Assembly: GCA_036768485.1 (NCBI GenBank)
Contig: JAVLUZ010000150.1
Span: 744,001-808,000, forward strand
Origin: Mermis nigrescens
Taxonomy: Eukaryota > Nematoda > Enoplea > Mermithida > Mermithidae
DNA: 64,000 nucleotides
Direction of reading: 5' to 3'
The position numbers were made by a program, and so were the translations under genes. Shown in pieces: positions 12,301 to 20,571 of this stretch (its first letter is position 1; the number at the start of each line of letters is the position of its first letter). Under the pieces are notes generated by a model that made no database searches, was not told where the DNA came from, and was given only the letters and a program-made list of their open reading frames with translations.

Positions 12301-14139
12301 AGGCCCGTGGCCAGAATTTTATTTCGGGGCATGGCCCCGTGGGACAGAAAATTTTGAAAGTCGGATATCTCAAGAACCATTAAGGAGCACACGTGGGCTT
12401 GGGGGTTAGCACCCTCCCAAAAGGCCGAATACGCCCCTTCGCAGAAGCCGAAATACCAACCAGAATCCAATTTTTGAAATTTTTTTTTGTTTTTTTTTTC
12501 GCAACTTTTTGATGCCAATAAATAGTGCTCGGTGTGAAACGTTGAAAAATGGTGTTTTTTCGCAACACCACCATTTTAGGACCATTTTTTTATCTTTGGA
12601 AAATCTTGCACCTCTCCCCTCTCCAAATTTCGGTGGTGCCCACTGCCCACCTATGTTAGGGAGAGTCAAAAATAAGTGCATTTTTGATCGTTTCTCGACG
12701 ATTTCTACACAATGGTAAAGAAGGATTTCCAAAAAATTTTAAACATTCTTCAGTTTATTTCATATTCATACACAAAAAATCTACAGCTCACTGCGCAACT
12801 GATTTCTCATCTGTCCATCCTAAAAATTTCTTAACTTTCATATTTGTACTCAATCTTTGTACTCTGCAGAGAAAAACAACCAGATAAAATTAGTGATCCG
12901 GCTACGCAAGCGCCGGAAAAATTTAACATTATGTCAACTCAAATTTGAACTGGTTTAAAATGATAAAAACTATACCGGAACAATAATCCGGCGAATTTTG
13001 CATTTATACGAAAGCATTGCGCATATGCACTTGAAGAATGTTAAGAGTAAAAGTTAAAAGATAGAAGTTAAAACTTAAAATTACCCTTAAAAATTTTAGT
13101 TAAGACTTAAAAGTTAAGAAATGAAGTTTAAGTTTGAAGTTCAAAGCTATAGTTAAAGGTCAAACTTTAGAGAGATGTTTAACCGGCGAACTTCTTTCAA
13201 AGAGGTAAATGAGTAATTTTATCAGGTATTTATTACGAAGCGATGGAAGAAGAATGTATAGGTAAATGAATTGAACAATCTATTGCTCGAAAATTAGTAT
13301 GTGTTCTAGTTGGAATTACACTGTTAGACGTCGGTTGACGCTTTTTCATTGTAATATCAGTAGATTGTAATCCAAAAATGGCCTGAGGGAGTATGCTTTT
13401 TAAAAGTCTGACAATGGGAAGGCAGACACACCCCATACCTCCAATGTGCGTTTGATATTGTGTGCGTGCAACGCCTTTAGTGATTCGATGCATTCCATAT
13501 GCTAGAGTCAGGTAATTAGCGGAATTTTGAACACGTGAGAAGAGATCCAAGAATTAAATCCCATTCCGACAAATCATCATATACGTATACAATGCACACC
13601 TGGGCAATGCCCCATATCGGCCTATCACCAAGACGGGCCGAACGAAAGGTTGGGCGGGGCGAAGGGGTAACTTGGGCGGGGCTATGTTTTGTACAGAAGG
13701 AAAATGTTTGGAGATAATTTAAGGAAATGCTAGACACAGTATATCATGATCAGTTTGCAAAACATGCACAGGAACCATCTTATTACACTGTTCGACACCT
13801 TTTTCAATGGATGGACCCACCTTTTTTGAGTGACTGACCCACTGATTTAGCTGAACGACCCACCTTTTGAGGCACGGACCCACCTTTTTCAGGGACAGAC
13901 CCACCTTTTTCAGGGTCTAGGGACCCATCCACCCTTTTAGCTGGAAGGGGTGAATCGTCAGCCATTGCCCAGGTATGATACAATATACCTGTGAAATAAT
14001 TCTCAGTGCTATCATTCAAAATTATTATAAAATAAGTTTTGGAGTAGGTACGCATCAATAAAGTCGCAAAATTGAAAATGCTTACCTCTTGTATTTTCTT
14101 TGTTTCTTCGGCAATTTTTGTTTTTAACCCTTTGAACAT
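236..14139 (-). CDS. Golgin-245/GOLGA4-like trans-Golgi tether, 5' part of gene (three exons seen)
   Basis: Three minus-strand exons with consensus splice sites, all in phase 0, read in order: 14139-14086, 9616-9494 and 394-236. The N-terminus MFKGLKTKIAEE matches the conserved start of GRIP-domain golgins of the p230/golgin-245 type (MFKKLKQKI...). The second exon is Ser/Gln-rich linker. The third begins a coiled coil with SREQISSVLNKLQGRAASYK, equivalent to the first heptad block of golgin-245. The family tethers vesicles at the trans-Golgi through a C-terminal GRIP domain, which would lie left of the window. The rest of the gene is off-window, and another small exon could sit in the 9.1-kb intron 394-9494. 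Both introns are packed with transposon remnants. The assignment to golgin-245 rather than another golgin is inference from the N-terminal motif plus the heptad start; the exons themselves are well supported. Confidence 0.68.
430..1200. repeat. Near-identical direct duplication of a ~290-bp segment (430-720 and 868-1150)
   Basis: The stretch that begins AAAGTTATCTATGTCC... and runs through CGCACAAAGATCTATCCG and GGACACGTTTTTTAGTACG occurs twice, about 432 bp apart. The copies differ mainly by 1-2 nt indels; for example the 87-codon open frame at 445-708 is broken in the second copy. The words (TTTGTACAAAAA..., CACAAAGATC) resemble the ends of the hAT-type element at 62647-63392, so this is probably a duplicated MITE fragment rather than a gene. 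It lies in golgin intron sequence. Confidence 0.75.
1631..2225. mobile_element. hAT-type MITE, ends CAGTGGCGGATC
   Basis: The termini CAGTGGCGGATCTAGG and (reverse complement of the right end) TATGGGCGGATTTAAGG form imperfect inverted repeats. They are flanked by a perfect 8-bp duplication AATATCTA at 1623-1630 and 2226-2233. An 8-bp duplication plus CAG-type ends is the hAT signature. There is no open frame of note. An internal hairpin GGCGC-GAA-GCGCC lies at 2086-2098. Confidence 0.8.
2086..2098. repeat. GC-rich hairpin GGCGC-GAA-GCGCC
   Basis: A perfect 5-bp stem with a 3-nt loop, internal to the hAT element 1631-2225. It belongs to the dispersed hairpin set (see 8128, 9060, 14772, 17707, 39136, 63226). 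Confidence 0.7.
2234..4446. other. Golgin intron: repeat fragments, no gene seen
   Basis: No coding stretch is visible. About 2875-3243 is a minus-oriented copy of a dispersed ~400-bp repeat (also near 7170, 9895, 10250, 44770, 59334), recognisable by CCCATGCTGTGCATGTCTG at its right end and TTATGCTCTAGAAAGA inside. The remainder is AT-rich and unassigned. Confidence 0.5.
4447..6600 (+). mobile_element. Non-autonomous Helitron-like element, copy 1 (3' end decayed)
   Basis: It begins A|TCATAGGTAGCGCGTTAGCG, identical to the 5' ends of the copies at 32622 and 40513. It then carries the TTTACAC-rich tandem array (about 5260-5880), the conserved block GCTAATTAAAAGTAGGG at 5999, and the left foldback arm from 6018. 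The right arm is recognisable to about 6600, but the CTAG terminus is lost. Confidence 0.65.
6984..7166 (+). mobile_element. hAT MITE family CAYACSTGGGC, truncated copy
   Basis: The left part matches the family (GGTGGGTAACACCAAAATTCTGGGGGTGCAAG..., ACACCATTTTT, CCATTGGCATCAAAGAATT). The right terminus is missing: from about 7167 the sequence switches to another repeat beginning CAGGCACGTAGGAATAAGG, which ends near 7485 with CCCATGCTGTACATCG. Confidence 0.6.
8128..8144. repeat. GC-rich hairpin CCGGCGC-TTC-GCGCCGG
   Basis: A perfect 7-bp stem with a TTC loop, directly beside the 3' end of the LINE fragment at 8145. It is the clearest member of the dispersed hairpin set. Confidence 0.75.
8145..8943 (-). 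mobile_element. 5'-truncated CR1/jockey-type LINE, 3' end only
   Basis: Two broken minus-strand frames encode the end of a non-LTR reverse transcriptase protein. 8943-8704 has EVKDLGILLNEYMDFSPHI and YKTYIRPLLEYCTVIWSPH, the conserved block after the RT domain. 8572-8315 has FANRLPPLWNNLPEEVV, the usual C-terminus. The catalytic RT motifs are absent because of 5' truncation. The 3' tail on the minus strand is a (CTTT)n-rich microsatellite at 8145-8160. It is dead, lies in golgin intron, and is related to the LINEs at 21.6-24.6 and 28.2-30.7 kb. Confidence 0.8.
9060..9076. repeat. GC-rich hairpin CCGGTGC-TGT-GCGCCGG
   Basis: Same stem length and flanks (T-run before, GATTCATTG after) as the hairpin at 8128. 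One C-to-T change leaves a G.T wobble in the stem. Confidence 0.6.
9494..9616 (-). CDS. Golgin internal exon (Ser/Gln-rich linker)
   Basis: The acceptor TTTCACGCAG ends at 9617 and the donor GTAAGT begins at 9493. The 123-bp exon is open for 41 codons in phase 0 and encodes a polar, low-complexity segment (GSNQSSPALQHK..., ...FDDWSNSTQHSATATP). It has no transposon similarity and sits on the same strand and in the same phase as the flanking golgin exons. Confidence 0.62.
9890..10785. repeat. Inverted pair of the ~400-bp dispersed repeat
   Basis: 9890-10250 carries the repeat in plus orientation (TCTCTAGAGCATAAAAAT, AACAAAATACAGTCAAAA, AGCGCCGAAAATTTGACAC, TCTGGGGGTGAAAAA). 10251-10785 carries it in the opposite orientation (CACCCC-rich start, TATTTTGTTCAATTTG, TTTATGCTCTGAGAAA, end near CCCCTACTGTGCTATG). 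The 115-codon open frame at 10253-10600 lies inside this repeat and is not considered a gene. Confidence 0.6.
10786..12299. other. Golgin intron, no feature recognised
   Basis: AT-rich sequence without long frames, splice-flanked coding blocks or clear repeat boundaries. Confidence 0.4.
12300..13000. mobile_element. Degraded hAT-type MITE related to 58145-58721
   Basis: The left end CAGGCCCGTGGCCAGAATTT and the shared interior (GAAAGTCGGATATCTCAAGAA, CAAAAATAAGTGCATTTTTGA, TTCTACACAATGGTAAAG, AACAACCAGATAAAATTAG) match the element at 58145. A younger CAYACSTGGGC element is nested at 12388-12655. The right end is not preserved; it fades after CAAGCGCCGGAAAAATTTAACA near 12930. Confidence 0.6.
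12388..12655 (-). mobile_element. hAT MITE family CAYACSTGGGC
   Basis: The ends CACACGTGGGC and (reverse complement) CATAGGTGGGC are flanked by TTAAGGAG/TTAGGGAG (7 of 8). The interior carries the family words GATGCCAATAAATAGTGCTC and ACACCACCATTTTAGGACC. The frames of 60-108 codons seen here on both strands are repeat artefacts. Confidence 0.85.
13595..13977. mobile_element. hAT MITE with CAYACSTGGGC-type ends and internal minisatellite
   Basis: The ends CACACCTGGGCAATGCC and (reverse complement) CATACCTGGGCAATGGC share the first 11 bases with the main family but continue differently. Flanks are ATACAATG/ATACAATA (7 of 8). Its right half, 13795-13935, is a decayed ~21-bp tandem repeat of GGACCCACCTTTTTCAGGG type. 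The Lys/Gly/Ser-rich frames on the minus strand come from this minisatellite. Confidence 0.8.
14086..14139 (-). CDS. Golgin exon with start codon
   Basis: Eighteen codons from ATG at 14139 to a GAG codon, followed by a consensus donor GTAAGC at 14085. The peptide MFKGLKTKIAEETKKIQE is the short basic amphipathic N-terminus typical of golgin-245/97-type proteins. An upstream in-frame ATG at 14163 exists, but the golgin match supports 14139 as the start. Confidence 0.7.
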
Positions 14140-15566
14140 GACTAATGAATATAAATTATCCACCGTCCAATTAATCGTAAATCAATTAGTAATGTACTAC
14201 TCCAGCATCCTTTACAAGATAAGATCTCCCAAAATCTCTGACGATTGTTTACTGGAAAGCGTCTAGAACAGAAAATCACATGAAATAGACCTGAAAACCT
14301 AAAAATTAAATAAATTTAGCACCTAAAAGAGAATGTTTAAGACAATTAAAATAGTTTAAATAGCGCATAGTTAAAAACAAGTCAAAAGTTTTTAGAAATA
14401 CACGCATAAACATGGTTAGGCAAAGCGCATAAACATGGTTAGGCAAAGGCAATACGTGATCTCTTTGTTTCTAGCTTCTTCCTAGCTTCTTCCAGAAAAA
14501 TAAAGAATTATGTAATGTCTAGCCATGCAAATCAATTCAGTAGGTAGCAAAAACGTCAACTCGACTTTTTTGGTCAAAAAGTCTTTAATATCGTCGATAT
14601 TTGAGTGATCCATACCTTCGGTCCCATCCCACCATCATGCACATGGAGATTAGAGGGTATTATCTGCGCAAAAGAGTCAGACAGACCGGTACTGTCCGAC
14701 GATTTTTAGGTTGACAAAACGTTTTTTGCATCACTTTTGAGAACAAAAGCAGTAGTAATGTCAAAATTTTTCCGACGCTTCGCGCCGGATTAATACTTTA
14801 CTTTTGTATTTTTTTACTCAAGCAGCGCCCAAAACAGATCAATTTCTGCATTTTTTAGTGTTAAAAGCGATGTACATAATGCAGTTAAAATGGACTAAAA
14901 ACGCATAAAAATGCGTTATTACCACGAAAAAGTGATTTTTACTCACCTGGTGAATCTATGGGTCGAGCTCTGAAAAATCGGAAAGAAAGAATCCTATTCA
15001 TGACTAGTTTTCTTTCAGCATTGAGCCACTCTGATAATGATTGAAAAAGAACAGATTTATAGAAAAGGTATTTTTGCTCTCATTTCAGCGATAGCTAGCA
15101 CACCATTGACCTACTCTTATAAAGTTTTTTCGAAGTGAGATATGTATACACCTCTACTACCAAGTGCGAAAATTATAAATGTCTTTCTCCGTTCTTCCGA
15201 AACCTTATTCCGAATCGATAGAGGATAGAATTAGAGGTGCTAACTTTTGTTCAGAATAGTAATCGATTTCGCTATGTAAAAAGTTGCATGAAATCAAAAA
15301 AGACAAAGGTTGGGGCTTAATTTGCTCAAATTTTGTCACAAATTATTTACTCATCCATTCTTTAAAGCTTGTGTAATGAAACTTCTTAAAATGCATTAGG
15401 AAATATTACGATAAGATAGCAACAATGCGGAAAAAGATAAGAAGTCGAGAAATTATGGAATAGCTACCAATATTTCGATAAATTTAAAATTGCAAAGAAT
15501 ACAAAATCAGATACCTGAAAAAGTCAATTATTTTTTAATTAGTAAGATTTAGCTTTCAGTAAAATG

Positions 15567-15569
<3 letters not shown>
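14140..15569. other. Upstream of the golgin start codon; no gene seen
   Basis: This should contain the golgin promoter or 5' UTR exon if 14139 is the true start, but no TATA box or initiator could be assigned with confidence. Contains a short tandem duplicate ACGCATAAACATGGTTAGGCAAAG at about 14402-14450 and a GC hairpin at 14772. Confidence 0.4.
14772..14788. repeat. GC-rich hairpin CCGACGC-TTC-GCGCCGG
   Basis: Matches the 8128 hairpin with one stem mismatch. It is preceded by TGTCAAAATTTTT and followed by ATTAATAC. Confidence 0.55.
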
Positions 15570-15628
<59 letters not shown>

Positions 15629-15659
15629 ACACGCACGCACGCAAGCACGCACGCGCACA

Positions 15660-15717
<58 letters not shown>
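15570..15717. repeat. (CA)n microsatellite
   Basis: About 148 bp of CA dinucleotide repeat, interrupted near the middle by ATCACACGCACGCACGCAAG. The Thr/His-rich open frame across it is an artefact. Confidence 0.97.
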
Positions 15718-15718
<1 letters not shown>

Positions 15719-17452
15719 ACCATATTTTGCCATTTTCTACGAGTTTTGCAAAAAACTGAGCATACTTCGTAGTATTTCAGTTGCTCTAAAAGATATCATA
15801 TTTTGATGAGCTTTGGCTATTTAACTTGTTGTTTAGTCACATTCTGAGCGTTTACGCCGGTGCTGTTGCAATTTAGCCTGTATCAAATATTTTCTAAGTT
15901 TTTAACGTTATCGGTGCTCCGCTTTACGGACTGACATGTTGAAATACAGTCTTGGAAGAATCATTGCCGAAACCTCATTACAGATAAATGTAGAAAATAT
16001 TGTATAAATAATAAAATAATAAATAATAATAATCAAATCAAATAATGAAATAAAAAAGGAAAAAATCTTCTCCCTGCTAGAATCAAACAGATCTAAAGAG
16101 TTCGAAGTCACGTGAAATGATATTTTTAATAACATTCAAGTTTCATCGTATTTGTTGCTTTACCGTATTTTATCTGTTTCACGGACTTCGCGTAATAAAA
16201 TATTCGTATTCGTACGTGAGAAAAATTTAAAAATGATTCGACACTGTTATAACAATACCCGTTTCCCCGATACACTTATAACGCGTCCCATAGATTAATG
16301 GGACGAATAAAATCATTTTAAAATAAAAATTTTAAAATAAAATAATTAATAAAATAATCCCCACCCGAATAAAATCTGAGAATAATTTTTTCTCCACTCC
16401 CCTTTGCTTTTCTAGCCAAAAATCTCAAAAAAATCTATTTCACAATTATGATTAGAACCTATTTAGTCCCAAGTGCGCGGTTTAAACGCTCCATTTGCCG
16501 TCTTTATACAACAGACAGCATATTTTGCATCTACGTCTTCTATTCTTCTCAGCTTTTTATGCAAAAAATGAGATTTGTTCAAGAAGCAAGAATGACAGCA
16601 ATTTTTCAGCATTGACTACATTTACGCTAATGAACTTTCACCATTTTTTAGAGCGAATTTAAAACCGCGATTCGGCTGGTTTTGTAAAAATTTTAACGTT
16701 ACGACTCAAAAATGAAGTGCTCTTTTTACAAAAAATTTTCGAGGCTCTTCCTCGGACCCCGCCGGAGGAGCGCTTGAGCGCGCCACCACAGACCTCTTCG
16801 GCATGTACTTATATATATCTTATAACATGTTTTATGATTAAGGGTAGATGTCAACTAGGGATGTCCCGGGGCGAGGCTTTTAGCCGGGGCCGGGGCACGA
16901 TGTTATTCATACTAATGTAGGATAACCCTATAAGTGTACACATGAAATTATTTACGGTACTTTTTAACATTATTACTTAATCATATAATTGTGAAAAGGG
17001 GATTAATTTCAGGTTTCTCTCCGTATAATGGCTTTAAACTAAAAACTTAAGAAATCAAAAAACGGTTTGAAAAATATCAATGATGCACGTGATACTGCAT
17101 CAGTCCACTTAAATGACAATTAGCGATAAATCATAAATGTGCAATTGTCTCCAGATTTTCAAAACTTCATGACTGATTTCAGGGGAGGTAAAAATTGAGA
17201 GGTAATTTTAAAGTTTGAAATAGAATACCCATATCTCTTAGGATCTAAGCTCTCAATTAATGAATGATGTCAGTTTTTTTAAGAATGAATTTTTTTGAGC
17301 TCGTCATTTTATTTATGGTAAATATTAATTTTTCAGCTGAAAAGCCAAACAAAGTATAAGTATTTCAGTTCAAAGCATGTATTTTTAGGTTTGACATCAT
17401 TTTTATTCAATTACCATTTAAAAGTTCCGTCAAAAAACTGCTAATTTATCTT
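15718..17452. other. No gene recognised; one GC-rich repeat fragment
   Basis: Mostly AT-rich. 16725-16805 contains TTTTCGAGGCTCTTCCTCGG and CCCGCCGGAGGAGCGCTTGA, resembling 38228-38300 (TTTTCCGGGGTTCTACCCTG...), so it is a second copy of an unassigned dispersed repeat. Confidence 0.4.
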
Positions 17453-17559
17453 TTGATTATATACATTGCAGTTCTTGGTTTTTATGCAAGACTCCGATTC
17501 TACATTTTTCTATTCCGCATTAGTCGAGTCTTCCAGCCACATTTTTTGTATTCGGCAGA

Positions 17560-17960
17560 TTTTCCAGATGTACAAACACTTTCAGGACCGTCTTTGTACA
17601 TGCACAAAGATTTTCAGGAAAACGAGTACTGTAAAAAGGTGTAAAACTCCCAACAATATTCGGCGTGACAGAATTTGCATTTAGAAAGGAAAAATGTCAA
17701 ATTTTTCGGCGCTTTCCGCCGATCTGGAACAATTTTCAGTAATTTTTGGCGTCAAAAACCCAGAAATTAGCGAAAATACACTACCAAAGAGTCGAAAAAC
17801 CCAGTTTTACTACACTAAAATCGCTACTGTACCATATTTTAGTGCACAAAAATTTGCATGTACAAAATGTATAAAAACTATTAGGGATCATCTTTGTACA
17901 TGTACAAAGGGACCTTGTACAAAAAAAAGCACTGCCTCCAGCTGTACTAAGCCATAAAAA
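17560..17960. repeat. CTTTGTACATGTACAAAG-bearing repeat, relative of 62647-63392
   Basis: CTTTGTACATGCACAAAG (17595) and CTTTGTACATGTACAAAG (17891) bracket a segment with the hairpin CGGCG-CTTTC-CGCCG at 17707-17721. The same words and hairpin occur in the hAT element at 62647-63392, so this is probably a decayed relative. Frames here are not considered genes. Confidence 0.55.
17707..17721. repeat. GC-rich hairpin CGGCG-CTTTC-CGCCG
   Basis: A five-bp stem with a 5-nt loop, preceded by GTCAAATTTTT as at other copies. Confidence 0.6.
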
Positions 17961-17962
17961 TC

Positions 17963-18238
17963 ATGGACGCACAAACATTAAACATATTTTTCTTGCCAAA
18001 ATTGTGGCTCATGCGATACATATTCTCGACAGCAAAAAGCTTCATTTTTCAAGAAATTCCTGAAAATTGTGAATTACAAAACAACATGCAAATCTCGTTC
18101 CCTTCTCAAGCTGATCCTTTAATTAATTTCACGCATTCCGTCTGTTCAGAGTTAACAGATCATCGAATTTCATCTGACAGAATAGAAAAAATTTATTCGT
18201 CATCCGATTTAGACTATTTATTTCAAGATGAGATATAA
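17963..18238 (+). CDS. Unidentified open frame, possible terminal exon
   Basis: Ninety-one codons from ATG to TAA. The second half (FPSQADPLINFTHSVCSELT..., ...SSSDLDYLFQDEI) has a protein-like composition and is followed at once by overlapping AATAAA-type signals from about 18241. A CAG- or AAG-type acceptor could lie inside, so the ATG may not be real. No family is recognised, and it borders a repeat on its left. Low confidence that it is translated. Confidence 0.25.
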   Translation: MDAQTLNIFFLPKLWLMRYIFSTAKSFIFQEIPENCELQNNMQISFPSQADPLINFTHSVCSELTDHRISSDRIEKIYSSSDLDYLFQDEI

Positions 18239-18884
18239 AATAATAAATAAATCATAAATGTATCAATTATATAATAATAGTGATATTAATAATAAATATT
18301 AATAGATTTAGGTATTAATAACTAGTTTGAAAGTAAAGCGAATACGCTGAATTTAAATTGCTTAAGTTGGGTCCAAATCTACATTTGAGCTACAGAAACG
18401 ATTCAACGATCAAATTTAGCCATTTGAATTCGTCAGTATTCGGAAATATACCATTTCTTCGGCTCCTCATAATTTCCAAGATTGATTTTGAAAGAAGACA
18501 ATTTTTCAATTGATAACAAATGATTCACCCCATGCCTAGAGGCTAGCCTTGCCCCGGCCCAGGGCCCGGCATAAGCCCCAGCACCGGGGCTAGGGCTCGG
18601 GAGACCTCCTCGGCCGGCCCTGAAAGAAATGGTTTTTATTGGATTATTATCAGGGAAAAGGTAAAATCCAGGACCAGGACCAGGACCAGGAAATGGGTAA
18701 AATCCGGACAACCAATCAGGACCAGGACCAGGACCGGACTCAGGACAAATGGGTAAAATCCAGACAATCAATCAGGACCAGGACCAGGACCGGACTCAGG
18801 ACAAATGGGTAAAATCCGGACAAACAATCAGGACAATGAAAAGATCAGGACAATGTACTAGATATGTAGGGTCGGACTAGCCAG

Positions 18885-19046
18885 CAGGCACGTAGCTGTG
18901 GGGGGACTGGGGGGTCCGGACCCCCAAAATTGAGAAAAAAACCGGAAAAATAGGACTTTTTACACGTTATTTTTAAGCTATATTTGGCTTAGACCCCCAA
19001 AATTGGTGTTGGTCCCCCAAAATAGGAGGGCCAGCTACGTGCCCTG
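18885..19046. mobile_element. Short hAT MITE, ends CAGGCACGTAGCTG
   Basis: 162 bp with ends CAGGCACGTAGCTGTGG and (reverse complement) CAGGGCACGTAGCTGGCC. Flanking 8-mers CTAGCCAG/CTAGCAAG match at 7 of 8. The interior is G-run and C-run rich, with no coding. Confidence 0.75.
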
Positions 19047-19228
19047 CTAGCAAGGACCGGACAAAATGGGTAAAATCCGGACAATTAATCAGGACATTTG
19101 GAGTGGGGTAGTTCCAGAACTAGGCGAGGGTGCCCAAAGGGGGGCCTGATGGGGGTTCAAAAGCTCCACTGGGGTTCACAAGCGCCACTGGGGTTCACAA
19201 CCGCCACCAAGGTCCTGGCCAGTCCGAC

Positions 19229-19471
19229 CATACGTGGGCAGCAAGAAAATTCTGGGGGGGTGCAAAATTTTTAGGTCAAAAAATGGCCTCAAAAATGGTG
19301 GTATGGCGAAAAAACACCATTTTTCGACGTTTCTCATAGAGCACTATTCCATTGGCATCAAAAAATTGCGAAAAAAACGAAAAACATTTTTAAAAATGGA
19401 ATTCTGGGGAGGTATTTTGGTTTCTGGGGGTTGCATACCCCCGAGACCTCCTCCTCCACGCCTAAGGTGTA
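19229..19471 (+). mobile_element. hAT MITE family CAYACSTGGGC
   Basis: The left end CATACGTGGGCAGC is intact and the right end is degraded (CACGCCTAAGGTGTA). A perfect 8-bp duplication AGTCCGAC lies at 19221-19228 and 19472-19479. Canonical interior (TGGCATCAAAAAATTGCG). Confidence 0.88.
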
Positions 19472-19687
19472 AGTCCGACCCTACATATCTAATAATATTG
19501 TCGGATTTTACCCATTTGTCCTGAGTCCGGTCCTGGTCCTGGTCCTGATTGATTGTCTGGATTTTACCCATTTGTCCTGAGTCCGGTCCTGGTCCTGGTC
19601 CTGATTGATTGTCCGGATTTCACCCATTTTGTCCTGGTCCTGGTCCTATTCCTGGTTCGGATTTTACCCATACCCTTATTATCACCG

Positions 19688-20233
19688 GGCATTCGTGTAG
19701 CTGGTTCACATATGTATTAACAGTCATATTATAAGGGCGTATGTGTGCGGTCGATAGCATCTGAGGAAACGAGAGAAAGTTGCTGGCAGTCGGATTCAAA
19801 ACGTGGACCCCTTGCTCTAAAGTCCAGAACCATAACCAATCGACTAACGCTGGTTAATTTCGATAAAGATCGCAAGGTATTCGTGATGTTTTGCTGGTTT
19901 ACCAGCTGATTAAGCTTAGGCTCAGTATCATGGACTGACCAAAATGTTGGTGCCAGCGTTTAAAATAAGCCTGAGTAATGGGATGCGACGAGCGGAGCGA
20001 GCGAAGCAAGAGACGCGAGTTGCATCCCATTACTTAGGCTTATTTTAAACGCTGGCAACAACATTTGGTCAGTCACATGAATCTACTGGAAAAATCTGAT
20101 GACTGCCTTATTTGCTTTCGACTTGACTCAAATCAAACCAGTTAGGTGGCAGCTTTCACCGGATACTACTTGCTGTATACGTACCTATAACGTGGCTATC
20201 TTAATACATATGTGAACCAGCTACACCAATGCC
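19688..20233. mobile_element. MULE-like MITE with 9-bp target duplication
   Basis: The 33-bp terminal inverted repeats start GGCATTCGTGTAGCTGGT on the left and GGCATTGGTGTAGCTGGT on the right (one mismatch). They are flanked by a perfect 9-bp duplication TTATCACCG at 19679-19687 and 20234-20242. A 9-bp duplication with GG-starting ends fits the Mutator-like superfamily. No transposase. The interior holds a 54-bp perfect-looking palindrome (19933-19986 / 20022-20074, 35-nt loop) and a tRNA-like segment on the minus strand. Confidence 0.85.
19783..19858 (-). ncRNA. tRNA-like segment inside the MULE-like element
   Basis: On the minus strand, GTTAGTCGATTGGTTATGG resembles a Pol III A box, and 46 nt later GTTTTGAATCC resembles a B box. 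The arms do not fold into a convincing cloverleaf and no T-run terminator follows, so this is at best a tRNA-derived relic. Confidence 0.3.
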
Positions 20234-20571
20234 TTATCACCGTGCCTAATGCATCCGATTTCTCCCGGAATTGTTTCGACCGAATGAAATCCGATCATCG
20301 TTTTTGACAGGTGATTAGGGTTATTTGTGAGCCATATCTTAGTCGTCTCATTTTTCAACATTTCAAAATTTCGGTAGGCACCTAAAGATTTTTGATTATT
20401 CACTGTAAAAAATAAAAATAACCTTAAAATTAGATATCTTAAAGATCACACATTGTGAAATAAGTTAAAAAATATTTTTCACATTCGGAAATTTCGCTTT
20501 AAAAAACGACAATGTTGGATAAAAAGGTGAGCCCAATTTAACCTAGCCAAAATTCCAATTTCACCAGCCAG

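Larger units (their letters stand above)
18655..19675. repeat. Large inverted repeat of a GGACCAGGACCAGG minisatellite
   Basis: The left arm 18655-18876 holds roughly 57-bp units of GGTAAAATCCGGACAA... with (GGACCA)n runs and ends GATATGTAGGGTCGGACT. The right arm 19472-19675 is its reverse complement, starting AGTCCGACCCTACATATCTA. The spacer contains two separate hAT-type elements (18885-19046 and 19229-19471), one inserted exactly at the arm edge. Frames here are repeat artefacts. Confidence 0.85.

Noticed and set aside
12406..12732. Overlapping frames of 64-108 codons on both strands
   Set aside because: They lie within a CAYACSTGGGC MITE that gives similar frames at every copy (motifs like [18 protein letters not shown]); this is repeat sequence, not a gene family.
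13233..13550. 105-codon minus frame in golgin intron 1 (TLAYGMHRITKGVARTQYQ)
   Set aside because: Protein-like in part, same strand as golgin, but no convincing acceptor/donor pair in phase and no family match; the neighbouring exons already join in phase 0 without it.
13535..13985. Initial reading of MITE duplications as 6 bp
   Set aside because: Taking the ends as CAYACSTGGGC instead of a 12-mer with a variable first base gives consistent 8-bp duplications across all copies, which fits hAT better.
15564..15806. 80-codon Thr/His-repeat frame
   Set aside because: Product of the (CA)n microsatellite.
18433..18771. 112-codon Pro/Gly-repeat frame
   Set aside because: Translation of the GGACCAGGACCAGG minisatellite.
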